This document shows, in pieces, positions 1-9,153 of a DNA stretch of 64,000 bases; position 1 is the first letter of the stretch, and each line of letters starts with the position of its first letter. The notes below the pieces were generated by a model. The model did no database searches. It worked only from the letters and a program-made list of their open reading frames with translations, and was not told where the DNA came from. Source of the DNA: CAYPEL01 sp036479985 (GTDB lineage: Bacteria; Pseudomonadota; Gammaproteobacteria; DSM-19610); assembly GCA_965224815.1 (NCBI GenBank), contig CBDDAF010000003.1, positions 2,480,001-2,544,000 on the forward strand, written 5' to 3'. A program made the translations under genes and the position numbers.

Positions 1-1109
1 CCAAAGATAATCTGGACGAACACAAAGCACACTTAACACCCGGCCAGCAGGCTATGTTCGCAAAGTATGCAGACTATCAGATGCCAGTTTATCAAACTCG
101 CCGCACTGCGGCGTACCCTCAGGCTGTTTACGATCTTGCAAAAAAAAATGCGGTCACGGCAGAGCTGGTCGCTGGCGGGAATGGTTTAAAGAACTTCGAT
201 ACGACCATTCCTTTCCCTGTTCCAGGCAGTGGAGTAGAAGTCATATGGAATCATGTCACTCGGTATCGGGGCGGAGCCGCCCAGCGTGAGGTAACAACCA
301 TTCCTGTACAGACTAATGGCAGTTTCTCGCCCATTGTCATCACGGATAAAATTGCCTGGCCCGAGGCTTTCAAAGACGGCCGTACCAAGAAGGATGACAA
401 TATCCTCTTTTACTACATGCAGGTAATTACTTCTCCATCACGGTTGACCGGCAGTTCACTCTTAGTGCATGAGACAATTGACCAGGTCAAAGAAGCACGC
501 AAGGCATGGATATACAATACCGGATTACGCCGTGTACGGCGCGCACCGAATGTGGCTTACGATGGCCCGGCCACAGGTGTGGATGGGTTGCGCACAACCG
601 ATAATTTCGACATGTTCAATGGTGCACCGGATCGGTATGACTGGAAGTTACACGGCAAAAAGGAAATCTACATCCCCTACAATTCGTATAAATTATTATC
701 AAGCTCTTTGAAATATGACGACATAATCAAAAAAGGCCATGTGAATCCCGAGCATCTGCGCTATGAACTTCATCGTGTCTGGCATATCACCGCCGAACTC
801 AAAAAGGGAGCACGGCATATTTATAAAAAGCGCGATATGTATATCGATGAAGACACCTGGGGTGCAGCTGTAATCGATCACTATGATGGCCGCGACAAGC
901 TTTGGCGCGTCAGTGAAGCCTATGCCATACAATTTTACGATAACGATACTAGCTGGGTAGTGGCCGACAGTATCAATGACCTGAATTCGGGACGTTATCT
1001 CGTAACCGGTCTGAGTAATGAACTGCCTAATTATTTAAAATGGGGTTATAAAGACAAGGCCAAACGCTCAGACTTTTCTGCCTCAGCACTGCGCCGAGCA
1101 GGCCGTTAG
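1..1109 (+). CDS. DUF1329 family protein (5' end cut by window edge)
   Basis: The reading frame is open from base 3, upstream of the first ATG at 54, so this is the C-terminal part of a longer gene. The residues before that ATG (LTPGQQA, followed by YADYQMPVYQTRR) fit my memory of the DUF1329 family, which is normally about 450 residues; about 368 are visible. DUF1329 proteins are exported, probably periplasmic or outer-membrane-associated, and commonly encoded beside DUF1302 proteins; their biochemical role is not established. A DUF1302 gene does occur here, on the other strand about 2.3 kb away. Family assignment is fairly secure, function unknown. Confidence 0.82.
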   Translation, partial: KDNLDEHKAHLTPGQQAMFAKYADYQMPVYQTRRTAAYPQAVYDLAKKNAVTAELVAGGNGLKNFDTTIPFPVPGSGVEVIWNHVTRYRGGAAQREVTTIPVQTNGSFSPIVITDKIAWPEAFKDGRTKKDDNILFYYMQVITSPSRLTGSSLLVHETIDQVKEARKAWIYNTGLRRVRRAPNVAYDGPATGVDGLRTTDNFDMFNGAPDRYDWKLHGKKEIYIPYNSYKLLSSSLKYDDIIKKGHVNPEHLRYELHRVWHITAELKKGARHIYKKRDMYIDEDTWGAAVIDHYDGRDKLWRVSEAYAIQFYDNDTSWVVADSINDLNSGRYLVTGLSNELPNYLKWGYKDKAKRSDFSASALRRAGR

Positions 1110-1224
1110 GTTAATAACAGCCATAATTGTCTTAGCGTTTATACGCCGTTTTGTTCAGATTATATAGACGCTAAAAGTGAAAGATATATAATTCTGGTGC
1201 AGGATTATATCCACTGAACAAAAT

Positions 1225-1252
1225 AAAAAGGGGGCGTCAATGCCCCCTTTTT
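1225..1252 (+). terminator. Rho-independent terminator after the DUF1329 gene
   Basis: Arms at 1225-1235 and 1242-1252 pair perfectly (11 bp, five A:T pairs then GGGGGC) around a 6-nt loop. Runs of A and T on the outer flanks make it usable in both directions. Confidence 0.8.
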
Positions 1253-1259
1253 ATTTAAT

Positions 1260-1340
1260 CGTCATTCCGGCGCATGCCGGAATCCAGGGAAGTACGCCAT
1301 TGTCCGGGGCAACTGGATCCCGGCATGCGCCGGGATGACG
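1260..1340. repeat. REP-like palindromic element
   Basis: Imperfect 28-bp arms (1260-1287 and 1313-1340) start CGTCATTCCGG and end CCGGGATGACG, with CCGGCATGCG-type cores. Similar GTCATTCC...GGAATGAC palindromes are dispersed in many proteobacterial genomes. It lies between the convergent DUF1329 and PEP-CTERM genes. Confidence 0.65.
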
Positions 1341-1358
1341 TCGGTTTCAAATTAAATA

Positions 1359-1980
1359 CTATTTTTGTTTACGACGGGCTACACCTACCAGACCGAGGAG
1401 ACCAGACCCAAACAGCCATACTGCAGCAGGTACCGGGACGACAGCGGCACTCGGGTTTACGAAGGTACCCTCTCCGATTAGTGTTGATTCTCCAGAACAG
1501 TCAGCAGCTGAAAGCCTGGAAGGTTTCGTTGTCAAAATCATAAACGGCATAACTCGGGAGGCCGGAGGTAGGTTGTCTATCAAAGACAGTCAGCTTGCCC
1601 GTTAAGACACCACCGCTAACGGTTAAAGCAGAACCAGCAGCTTCAGGGGTATCGCGAACTATTGACGAAGTGCTGCCGATTCCAGCGAACGTAGTTGTAG
1701 CGGTGTCAGTGTATCCAACACCAACGAAGTTCGAGGGATCAGAGCTTTCGTTTATAACAACGTTAGGGTCTCCAGTTTCGGCAGCAAGCGCTACAGCATC
1801 GTAAACACCGTCAGAATCCGGTATCTGGACGGTAATTTCCACCTCGTTGACTGCGAAAATGCCACAGATAACCCCGGTACAGTTAAAACCAGTATCCTGG
1901 ATTGTCACCGTAGCCGCGTTAGCGGTCATGGAGGCTGTTGCCAGTATCAGTAATAATCCAATATTTTGTAATGCTTTCAT
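1359..1980 (-). pseudogene. PEP-CTERM surface protein, frameshifted
   Basis: The first frame (1980 down to 1501) encodes a signal peptide (MKALQNIG...ANA) and a domain nearly identical to the neighbouring gene at 2175-2792, but stops in TTC AGC TGC TGA. The second frame (to 1359) continues with the same downstream sequence, ending in VPVPAAVWLFGSGLLGL and ARRKQK, a PEP-CTERM exosortase signal. Removing one base near 1508-1516 gives a protein that aligns with the paralog without a gap at the junction (AFSADCSGES versus AFLSNAAGGS). It could be a true pseudogene, a sequencing error, or a +1 recoding site, since the stop is UGA followed by C. Without the tail the product would be secreted but not sorted. 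Confidence 0.8.
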
Positions 1981-2126
1981 ATTTTTTATTCTCCAATACA
2001 GACCTTTGTAACTAAGGGCTCATTACCTCAGAATTTCTCTTATGTTATTTAATTCAGGGTGTGGAATACCAGGAGACTTGTAAGTAACTGGAATCTGACC
2101 TGAACCTGTAAAATCACTGGACAAAA

Positions 2127-2154
2127 AAAGGGGGGCACTACTGTGCCCCCCTTT
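2127..2154 (-). terminator. Terminator of the intact PEP-CTERM gene
   Basis: Perfect 12-bp stem (2127-2138 with 2143-2154), loop of 4 nt, followed on the minus strand by a run of seven T. It separates the two tandem PEP-CTERM genes. Confidence 0.8.
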
Positions 2155-2174
2155 AACCAAGTTATTTTGTTGAC

Positions 2175-2792
2175 TTAACTTGCTTTACGACGTGCTACAC
2201 CAACCAGGCCGAGTAGACCAGATCCAAACAGCCATACTGCAGCAGGTACCGGCACAACAGCAGCACCCGGGTTTGTGAAGGTCCCATCACCAACCTGTGA
2301 TGAGCCGCCAGCAGCGTTAGATAAGAAAGCAAGGAAGGTTTCGTTGTCAAAATCATAGATAGCAAAAACCTTGAGGCCAGAGGTCTCGCCTGAACCGAAC
2401 ACTGCCAGCTTGCCTGTTACAACACCACCGCTAACGGTTAAAGCGACTCCTGCAGCTTCAGCGGTATCGCCATTGCTTGTATTACCGTTTATATCGGTGT
2501 AAACGGTAATGGCAGTGTCCGTATACCCGTCATTAGCGAAGTTCAACGGTATAGAACTTTTATTTAAAAGAACGTTCGGGTTTCCTGTCTCGGCTGTAAG
2601 CGCGGTAGCGCCGTAAACACCATCAGAATCTGGAATCTGGACGGTAATTTCTACCTCATTGACGGCAAATGCCGCGCAGATGCCACCAGTACAGTTAAAA
2701 GTGTTAGACGGGATTGTTACTGTTGCAGCGTTGGCTGCCATAGATGTCGATGCAAGGATCAGCGACAAAGCTGTGTTTCGAAAGGTTTTCAT
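2175..2792 (-). CDS. PEP-CTERM sorting-domain protein
   Basis: A 205-residue secreted protein. Residues 1-22 form a signal peptide ending ANA. The middle is a compact domain of unknown function with two Cys near residues 34 and 39. Residues about 180-205 are the sorting signal: VPVPAAVWLF, hydrophobic helix, then ARRKAS. Exosortases cleave such tails and hand the protein to the cell surface or to exopolysaccharide; an exosortase gene lies 8 kb away. It is the intact member of a tandem pair, with an upstream AGGAG-like site (TCCAGGAGAATAG region). The core domain is not one I recognise. Confidence 0.85.
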   Translation of the reverse strand: MKTFRNTALSLILASTSMAANAATVTIPSNTFNCTGGICAAFAVNEVEITVQIPDSDGVYGATALTAETGNPNVLLNKSSIPLNFANDGYTDTAITVYTDINGNTSNGDTAEAAGVALTVSGGVVTGKLAVFGSGETSGLKVFAIYDFDNETFLAFLSNAAGGSSQVGDGTFTNPGAAVVPVPAAVWLFGSGLLGLVGVARRKAS

Positions 2793-3306
2793 TTCTATTC
2801 TCCTGGAAATTTTTTAAAAATACTAAAAAATATAGGATTTAAAAATTTAGATAATGACCCAGACCTGAAATACAGTTCATGACTCACTACCTTGCGCTAC
2901 CGACCTAAAATAACGGGTAGCAACCTCTCTATATACGTACTCTCTAAATACGTACTCTCTCACTTACAAAGTGTAGCAGCATTCGTACCAAAAGGTATAG
3001 TTACAGAAAATACCTAATAAAATTAGATGGTTAACTTTTACATCCTAAACTGGTTACCTGTTGTCAACATAACCATGTCAAGAATTCCGACGTATAATTA
3101 TGATGCGTAATTGAACACATGTTGATATTTTTATAATTAAAACAAATTGTTATATTGGTTTATGCAAATTTAGGCCACTAACAGCCATGCGTTAAGTATC
3201 TCGACAATGTAAGACAAAAAGTTTTGTTTTTATGGTCTTTGAAAAACTTAGTAAGACGTGGATCATGAATATTAGTTTGCTTTCCACAGAAAAGGCATGC
3301 CTTCCC
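2793..3306. other. AT-rich intergenic region
   Basis: No convincing gene. The stretch holds a short tandem repeat: ATACGTACTCTCT occurs at 2933-2945 and again at 2948-2960. The rest is AT-rich and would contain the promoter of the leftward PEP-CTERM pair. Confidence 0.5.
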
Positions 3307-3332
3307 GTAGGGCCGAGTGGATTCGGCCCTAC
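3307..3332. repeat. Short perfect palindrome downstream of DUF1302 gene
   Basis: GTAGGGCCGA (3307-3316) pairs perfectly with TCGGCCCTAC (3323-3332) around a 6-nt loop. It is REP-like in form and sits just past the stop of the leftward DUF1302 gene, where it could protect the mRNA 3' end. Confidence 0.5.
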
Positions 3333-3373
3333 CGCGAAATCTACGCACTCGATCAGAGGAAGAGCCAATATTG

Positions 3374-5212
3374 CTATAAAGACAAAGAAAAGCTGATAGA
3401 TGCAAAGTCTTTATCTGTCTGGACATTATAATTCCCGCCATAAAATACGGTATATCCAAGACTGAGGGAGTATTTTGATTGGTATTCGAAGGGTACGGTT
3501 AAGCTGATGGCTTTTCTGCCCTCCTGGAATTGTTGAGCAGGTTCCGGTGAATAGCCATTCACATCGTGCGACCAGGCAAGGGAAGGATTTACGCTCATAC
3601 CGAGAAACAGGCTGGGGTACTGAAGCCTTGCCAGTAAACGGTAACCCCAGGCGCTGGCGGTAACAAATCCATCTGAACGACAATCTCCATTAATAGCGGT
3701 AATGGCACCCGTCAGAAATGCACAGTCTACAATCGGGTTTGCAGGAGACTGAAAATCTCCCAGGCCAAATACAGTATTTCTCCCGTATCTCTGGCCAGTC
3801 TCGTCTATGCCTATACCATCTGTTAATACGACGCCTACTTCTCCCACTAAAACAAGCCGGCTAGCGGCCATTACATTATCGATAAACTTTATTCCTGTAA
3901 ATTGAATCTGGGTGACATCAAATTCATCAAATCCGTTTACCCGTTCTCCCAGGCCGACTGCCTTGATCCGTGGTGTCAGCCGGAATACATCGTTTTCTGT
4001 CACGGCTGCGTTTAATATTTCTGCGCCATTTATCTGGATGGGTGTGTCGGGTTTGTACGATATCTCGCCACTGAAGGCAACACCGCCGATGGTTGTGGAA
4101 AAACTGAGACCATAAATTTTCAGGTCTTCCGGGTAAGCGATGAAGTATTTTGGGTTCAAAGCCCAGTCCGGCCTGGTAATATCACCTTCAAATGGTAAAA
4201 GCGGATTGGGATTGGAAGTGCGTAAACCTGCGATCAATGGCAGCCTTGAATGAAGATTCATAAAATAGAAACCAAACTCAGTACCGTTGAATAAATCAGA
4301 GAAATAACGGGCAGAAATTCCATACTGACCTAAATCATCCGGCTTATCATCGGAGGTTCTGGTTATAAATTCACCTTGTTTCAAAGACTCTTGATCGTTA
4401 CGGGTGCGTATTGAAACGACATTACATCCTTCTGCTACAAAATCTGCGGTTGAGAAATACGTACCACATCCGTCTATAGTTGTTTTTTCCCACTCGAATT
4501 GATAGAAAGCTTCAAGACTTAACTTCTCTGTAAGCCCTGCATTAACAGAAAACATGCCTATGGGTAGTAAACCTTCCTTGATCTCAGCACCTGGCCGACG
4601 AAAAGCACTGACATCAAAGGGGTTGATAATATTAAGACCGTTTTGAATAAACGTGCTTTCTCCCCAGCTGAGTACGTGCCTGCCTAATTTAAGGGAAACC
4701 GGTATATCCCCGATATCGAAATCACCGTAGAGATAGGCATCAAGTAAAATTGCACCCTTGAACTTGGCTAATTGCGAAAAACCGTTATCTTCCAGTGGAT
4801 CGTTGGTTTCATAACCATTAAGAGAATTGCCATGGAGCACATCCTTTTGATCAAGCGCGTAGTCGTACCAGGCCTTACCTCGCGTAAAGAAGCCATAATT
4901 ATCTTTTGAAATATCCAGTTCAACAATGCCTTTTACTGGCGACGTAAAAACATCATATTTCTCGAAATTTTGAGTGCCATCATCTGTTGTTGATGGCCCG
5001 CCTTTCCCACCATTTGATTCACCAATGTAGTCCGGATCAGGATCTTGCATTCGGGCGCTGGCGCCTACACTGAACTGGGCATTAAGCCGCAATGTAACAT
5101 CGTCATTCTTTCCCAGTGTAAAATCCTTGCCGTACGCGGGTGACAATAGAATGAATGGTGTGATTAGCAAACAATAAGCTGGATATATATAATTTCTGGT
5201 GTGATTTTTCAT
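3374..5212 (-). CDS. DUF1302 family outer-membrane protein
   Basis: About 612 residues. The ATG at 5212 is preferred over the upstream TTG at 5224 because GGAAG lies 7 nt before it. Residues 1-28 are a signal peptide ending SPAYG. The mature part begins with beta-rich sequence (DVTLRLNAQFSVGASARM) and continues as alternating strands typical of an outer-membrane barrel, with a hydrophobic final strand (SISFSLSL). The sequence resembles DUF1302, a family that usually partners DUF1329; both are known mainly as co-occurring envelope proteins without a proven substrate. The neighbouring fadH-like gene hints at lipid-like substrates, which is inference only. Confidence 0.8.
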   Translation of the reverse strand: MKNHTRNYIYPAYCLLITPFILLSPAYGKDFTLGKNDDVTLRLNAQFSVGASARMQDPDPDYIGESNGGKGGPSTTDDGTQNFEKYDVFTSPVKGIVELDISKDNYGFFTRGKAWYDYALDQKDVLHGNSLNGYETNDPLEDNGFSQLAKFKGAILLDAYLYGDFDIGDIPVSLKLGRHVLSWGESTFIQNGLNIINPFDVSAFRRPGAEIKEGLLPIGMFSVNAGLTEKLSLEAFYQFEWEKTTIDGCGTYFSTADFVAEGCNVVSIRTRNDQESLKQGEFITRTSDDKPDDLGQYGISARYFSDLFNGTEFGFYFMNLHSRLPLIAGLRTSNPNPLLPFEGDITRPDWALNPKYFIAYPEDLKIYGLSFSTTIGGVAFSGEISYKPDTPIQINGAEILNAAVTENDVFRLTPRIKAVGLGERVNGFDEFDVTQIQFTGIKFIDNVMAASRLVLVGEVGVVLTDGIGIDETGQRYGRNTVFGLGDFQSPANPIVDCAFLTGAITAINGDCRSDGFVTASAWGYRLLARLQYPSLFLGMSVNPSLAWSHDVNGYSPEPAQQFQEGRKAISLTVPFEYQSKYSLSLGYTVFYGGNYNVQTDKDFASISFSLSL

Positions 5213-5389
5213 AGGCACTTCCAAATTATAAAGATTGCGTTAGCGATGAAATATTTACTTTGAGTATGCTGCTTATAATTAGGGTATAAAAAGCCGGGTT
5301 TTGCAAAATATACTCTAATTGAAAGATTTTTATTACACAAGAGAAATTACCCAGGTATCTCACTAGGCATTAATTCGTCTCACCCTTAT

Positions 5390-7456
5390 TTATCTCGGCT
5401 CATTTTCAGCGCTCAGCCTAATGGCCAGACGGGTTCCTTGATCAATGGCAGTTTTTGCATCCAGCTCATTGGCAGCGTCTGCACCACCAATCAGGTGTAC
5501 CGGCTTATTAACTGCATCGAGTAATTCCCGCTGGGATTCCTGACCGGCGCAGAGCACAATATGATCGACTTCAAGTAATTCAGTTTTACCATCAACGGTC
5601 AGATGTAATCCGGCATCATCGATCTTTTTATATTCGCAATTATTCATCATCCTGACACCTTTCATTTTCAGATCAGCGCGATGGATCCAGCCGGTAGTTT
5701 TACCCAATCCGGCACCGACCTTTGAAGCTTTGCGTTGTAACAGGTAAACCTCCCGTGGTGAGGTCTCTGGTTTTTTTGCAATGCCAGCAATGCCTCCACG
5801 GGCTTGCAGTGTCATGTCTATACCCCATTTTTCCATAAATACCTGAATATTACGGCTACTGTCTTCAACGCTTTTTGTCAGAAATTCACAGCTATCAAAA
5901 CCAATGCCACCTGCACCAATTACAGCTACCCGTGTGCCGACGTCAGCTCCGTTAATCACATCGATATAGCTAAGTACTTTTTTATGCCCAACCCCTTCGA
6001 TTTCCGGTGTGCGGGGCATGGTACCCGTAGCGAGTATGACCTGATCACAATCGCTGTTGTTAAGCTCTTCAGCGGTTACCTTTGTACTAAGTCTTACATC
6101 AACACCTGTGATTTCCAGCTGTCGCGCGAAGTATCTCAGAGTTTCATAAAATTCCTGCTTACCTGGAATCTTTTTGGCCAAGTTAAACTGACCACCAATT
6201 TCTTCTGCCGCATCAAACAGCGTGATCTGATGACCACATTTTGCAGCAGTAATTGCGAAAGCCAGTCCAGCAGGTCCGGCACCTACCACAGCAAGTTTTT
6301 GTGGATTGGTCGATGGCTTAATCCGTAACTCGGTTTCATGGCAGGCCATTGGATTGACTAAACAGCTAGTCAGTTTGCCGACAAATACATGATCCAGGCA
6401 GGCCTGGTTGCAGGCAATACAGGTATTGATTTCATCAGCTCGTCCCTGCTTGCTTTTGATTACAAATTCCGCGTCTGCCAGAAATGGACGCGCCATGGAT
6501 ACCATATCGGCATCACCCTTTTTTAACACGGCCTCAGCTATTTCTGGTGTATTGATACGATTGGAGGTAATGACAGGAATGGATAATTCTGTTTTAATTT
6601 TTGCACTAACCCAGGTAAATGCAGCCCTTGGAACTTTAGTGGCAATAGTGGGAATGCGGGCTTCGTGCCAACCTATACCCGTGTTGATCAAGCTTGCTCC
6701 AGCAGATTCAACCGCCTTGCCCAGGGTAACAACTTCATCAAAAGTGCTGCCTCCCTCAATCATATCCAGCATGGAGAGTCGGAAAATTATGATAAATTTC
6801 TCGCCCACCTGCGCGCGAATCCGGCGCACAATCTCAACAGGAAGTCTTATGCGATGGGCATATTCCCCACCCCATTTATCCTCACGCAGGTTAGTCTGAG
6901 CGGCGATGAACTGATTCAGAAAGTAACCTTCAGACGCCATTACTTCCACACCATCATAACCGGCGTGCTGTGCCAGCATGGCGCAGTTAACAAAATCATC
7001 AATTTGTTGTTGTACTTCTTCAGTACTGATAGCCCTTGGGGTGAAAGGATTTATCGGTGCCTGTACTGCTGAAGGTGCGATGAGTTTGTCACTGAATGCG
7101 TAACGCCCGGTATGCAGGATTTGCAGACAGATCTTGCCATCTGCTTTATGTACTGCGCGTGTGACCTGTTGATGTTCCAGTAGTTGAGATTCATCTACAA
7201 GAATTGCCGCGCCGGGATGCACTGCTCCTTCCCTGTTAGGCGCAATCCCTCCGGTAACGATTAAACCAACACCACCATGTGCACGTTCTGCATAGAATAC
7301 CGCTAACCGCTCAAAACCACCTGGGAGTTCTTCGAGCCCCAGATGCATCGACCCCATTAATATGCGGTTTTTCAATTGGGTAAAACCCAAATCCAGGGGT
7401 CTGAAAATATGCGGATAGTGAGACGAGGTTGTGCCTTTTTTTGAATTGGTTTGCAT
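5390..7456 (-). CDS. fadH: 2,4-dienoyl-CoA reductase (NADPH), FadH type
   Basis: This FMN/FAD/4Fe-4S enzyme reduces 2,4-dienoyl-CoA during beta-oxidation of unsaturated fatty acids. Numbering from an upstream GTG at 7465: residues 20-340 form an old-yellow-enzyme TIM barrel with the expected Tyr181 (SEGYFLNQ) and His267 (GWHEAR); Cys349, 352, 356 and 368 bind the Fe-S cluster (CIACNQACLD); from about 393 a Rossmann fold (VVGAGPAGLA) binds FAD and a second one NADPH. Length matches E. coli FadH (about 670). Neither start has a strong ribosome site; I chose ATG 7456. A related flavin oxidoreductase with another substrate is possible. Confidence 0.85.
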   Translation of the reverse strand: MQTNSKKGTTSSHYPHIFRPLDLGFTQLKNRILMGSMHLGLEELPGGFERLAVFYAERAHGGVGLIVTGGIAPNREGAVHPGAAILVDESQLLEHQQVTRAVHKADGKICLQILHTGRYAFSDKLIAPSAVQAPINPFTPRAISTEEVQQQIDDFVNCAMLAQHAGYDGVEVMASEGYFLNQFIAAQTNLREDKWGGEYAHRIRLPVEIVRRIRAQVGEKFIIIFRLSMLDMIEGGSTFDEVVTLGKAVESAGASLINTGIGWHEARIPTIATKVPRAAFTWVSAKIKTELSIPVITSNRINTPEIAEAVLKKGDADMVSMARPFLADAEFVIKSKQGRADEINTCIACNQACLDHVFVGKLTSCLVNPMACHETELRIKPSTNPQKLAVVGAGPAGLAFAITAAKCGHQITLFDAAEEIGGQFNLAKKIPGKQEFYETLRYFARQLEITGVDVRLSTKVTAEELNNSDCDQVILATGTMPRTPEIEGVGHKKVLSYIDVINGADVGTRVAVIGAGGIGFDSCEFLTKSVEDSSRNIQVFMEKWGIDMTLQARGGIAGIAKKPETSPREVYLLQRKASKVGAGLGKTTGWIHRADLKMKGVRMMNNCEYKKIDDAGLHLTVDGKTELLEVDHIVLCAGQESQRELLDAVNKPVHLIGGADAANELDAKTAIDQGTRLAIRLSAENEPR

Positions 7457-7564
7457 TTTTACCACGACTGATCTCTGTATCAGGAGAAACGTATTTACTG
7501 AATGTTAGAGAGGCGCTTATTAATTCATATTTCTTGCGGTAGGTGTGAATGAATTCACACCTGA

Positions 7565-7601
7565 GACAAACAAACGGCGCTTGATGCGCCGTTTGTTTGT
7601 C
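7565..7601. terminator. Bidirectional hairpin between GDSL hydrolase and fadH
   Basis: Perfect 16-bp stem (7565-7580 with 7586-7601) and 5-nt loop TTGAT. It lies downstream of the leftward GDSL gene and upstream of fadH. Confidence 0.7.
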
Positions 7602-7620
7602 TGGTAAATAACAATTGCAA

Positions 7621-8568
7621 TCAACCGTGTACTTTATGACCTCTTTTTCTCCCGAAAAAGCCCATTCCAAATAAGCCGGAAATTAATAACGGAAGCGCAG
7701 CTGGCAGTGGAACGGCCATGAGTGACATGGCTTGTTGTAGTGCAGCATCTGCAATTAGAGCGTGACCCGCTGTAGTCGGGTGAATATCATCCCAGAAGAG
7801 ATACTTACTTGGATCGGTACAAATTGAAGGGCCAGCAATGTCTAGACACTTATTCGTTACATTGGTTAGCCCAAAAGCTGCCGGATCCGCATCTATATTA
7901 TTTGATGCAGTAAATATGTCTACCAGCTCTACACCACTTATACCGGCCAGAGCTGCTGCCAGTGTCGAATTAAAAAGGTTAGATAAAGCAGTCCCGCCAG
8001 CTGGATTGGCGGCCGAAATCGGAGCGTTACCAATATTAGGAACATTCAGCACTAAAATACTTTGAGCGCCTGCAGTTTTTAGGTCGTTCACCAGCGTTGC
8101 TACGTTATTCGCGTCTGCTGTGAGGTCACCTGTTGTTGCCGCCCCGTTAGCAACATCCTGTATATCGTTACCCCCCGTCCATATTGTGTATAGTGCACCG
8201 GGATCTGCTATACCACCACCACTAGTAATATAGTCACTAACCTGGGTTGCTGTTGCAGGGACGCTGGGTGCGGAATTTGTTCTTGCTCCACCCCAGGCAA
8301 AGTTTGTCCCACCGGCTAACGAGGGGGTGGGTGCAGTCAAACCGAGACTGATTGCCAGAGCTTCATTCCAGACCTGGCCGTTTGAGAACCGGCCATTGAA
8401 ATAGGGTGCTGGGGGGTTAGTGCCTGTGGTGGCTGCGAAAACATTGCCGGTATCCGACAGGCTGTCACCAAATGATATTACTTGTGTAAAAGCGGCATGT
8501 GTCAGACTCGATATCAACATGCCAACAAGAAACACAGCAAAATTGCGGGTGATGGGAAATAAATTCAT
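7621..8568 (-). CDS. GDSL/SGNH-family secreted esterase with VPLPA-CTERM signal
   Basis: A 315-residue secreted hydrolase. The signal peptide ends THA near residue 25. Block I is ISFGDSLSDTGN (nucleophile Ser about 36), block III is WTGGND (Asn about 134) and block V is WDDIHPTTAGH (catalytic Asp/His about 261-264), so the SGNH catalytic set is complete. The tail VPLPAALPLLISGLFGMG followed by GRKR is a VPLPA-type exosortase sorting signal. It has a strong ribosome site (CTGGAGGTT, 6 nt from ATG). The substrate is probably a carboxyl ester (lipid or polyester), not readable from sequence. The sorting tail links it to the exosortase at 10451-12007. Confidence 0.88.
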   Translation of the reverse strand: MNLFPITRNFAVFLVGMLISSLTHAAFTQVISFGDSLSDTGNVFAATTGTNPPAPYFNGRFSNGQVWNEALAISLGLTAPTPSLAGGTNFAWGGARTNSAPSVPATATQVSDYITSGGGIADPGALYTIWTGGNDIQDVANGAATTGDLTADANNVATLVNDLKTAGAQSILVLNVPNIGNAPISAANPAGGTALSNLFNSTLAAALAGISGVELVDIFTASNNIDADPAAFGLTNVTNKCLDIAGPSICTDPSKYLFWDDIHPTTAGHALIADAALQQAMSLMAVPLPAALPLLISGLFGMGFFGRKRGHKVHG

Positions 8569-9153
8569 GTGAACCTCCAGGTTTCATAGATACATCAAGT
8601 ACTGTTCTTAGAAATTTTCATCTAACTCCACTGGTTTGCGGTCATTGCTTAACTGCAGGCGGTGGAGCTGACCAGTACGCTTATATTTATTCTTTAACTC
8701 TGTAGTTCGATAATCGTCCTGTTGTTAGAAATTAATTTTCACCATGAAATCGTCGCATGAGAAGCATATCAGGCTTACTCATACAACCTAAAACATAGTT
8801 AGTTTCACGGCTCGCGTCAAATAAAGCACTACTTAGATTAATTCCAGGCCAGATATTCCGTCAAATTAAAAGGAAGCAATAAGTGCTGACACCTGAATTT
8901 ACTACTCAAATCAAATAGTAGTGTTTTATCGTCATCGTTTAAACCGTCGCCAAATGATATTCCTGCCAGGTAGTCAGAGTAGAACGGGTGCCTTGGAAGC
9001 TGCTCTACCCGACAACTACCAATAAATCTGTCTATCACTTGACATTGAGAGGAGTCAGGTAAAATATTGCGGTATTCCTGTCGCTGTAAATAGCGTGTTC
9101 TGTACATTGTTGAATGTACGTAAATCATAAGTAAGAAATGTTGGGGAGCCACC
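8569..9153. other. Intergenic region with a possible GDSL-like remnant
   Basis: Between divergent genes. A 105-codon frame runs leftward over 8838-9155 but has no homolog I recognise and overlaps the next gene's start. One stretch of it reads GISFGDGLNDDD, close to the GDSL gene's VISFGDSLSDTG, and the DNA there (AATATCATTTGG) is shared, so it may be a decayed fragment. Otherwise only promoter sequence is expected. Confidence 0.35.
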
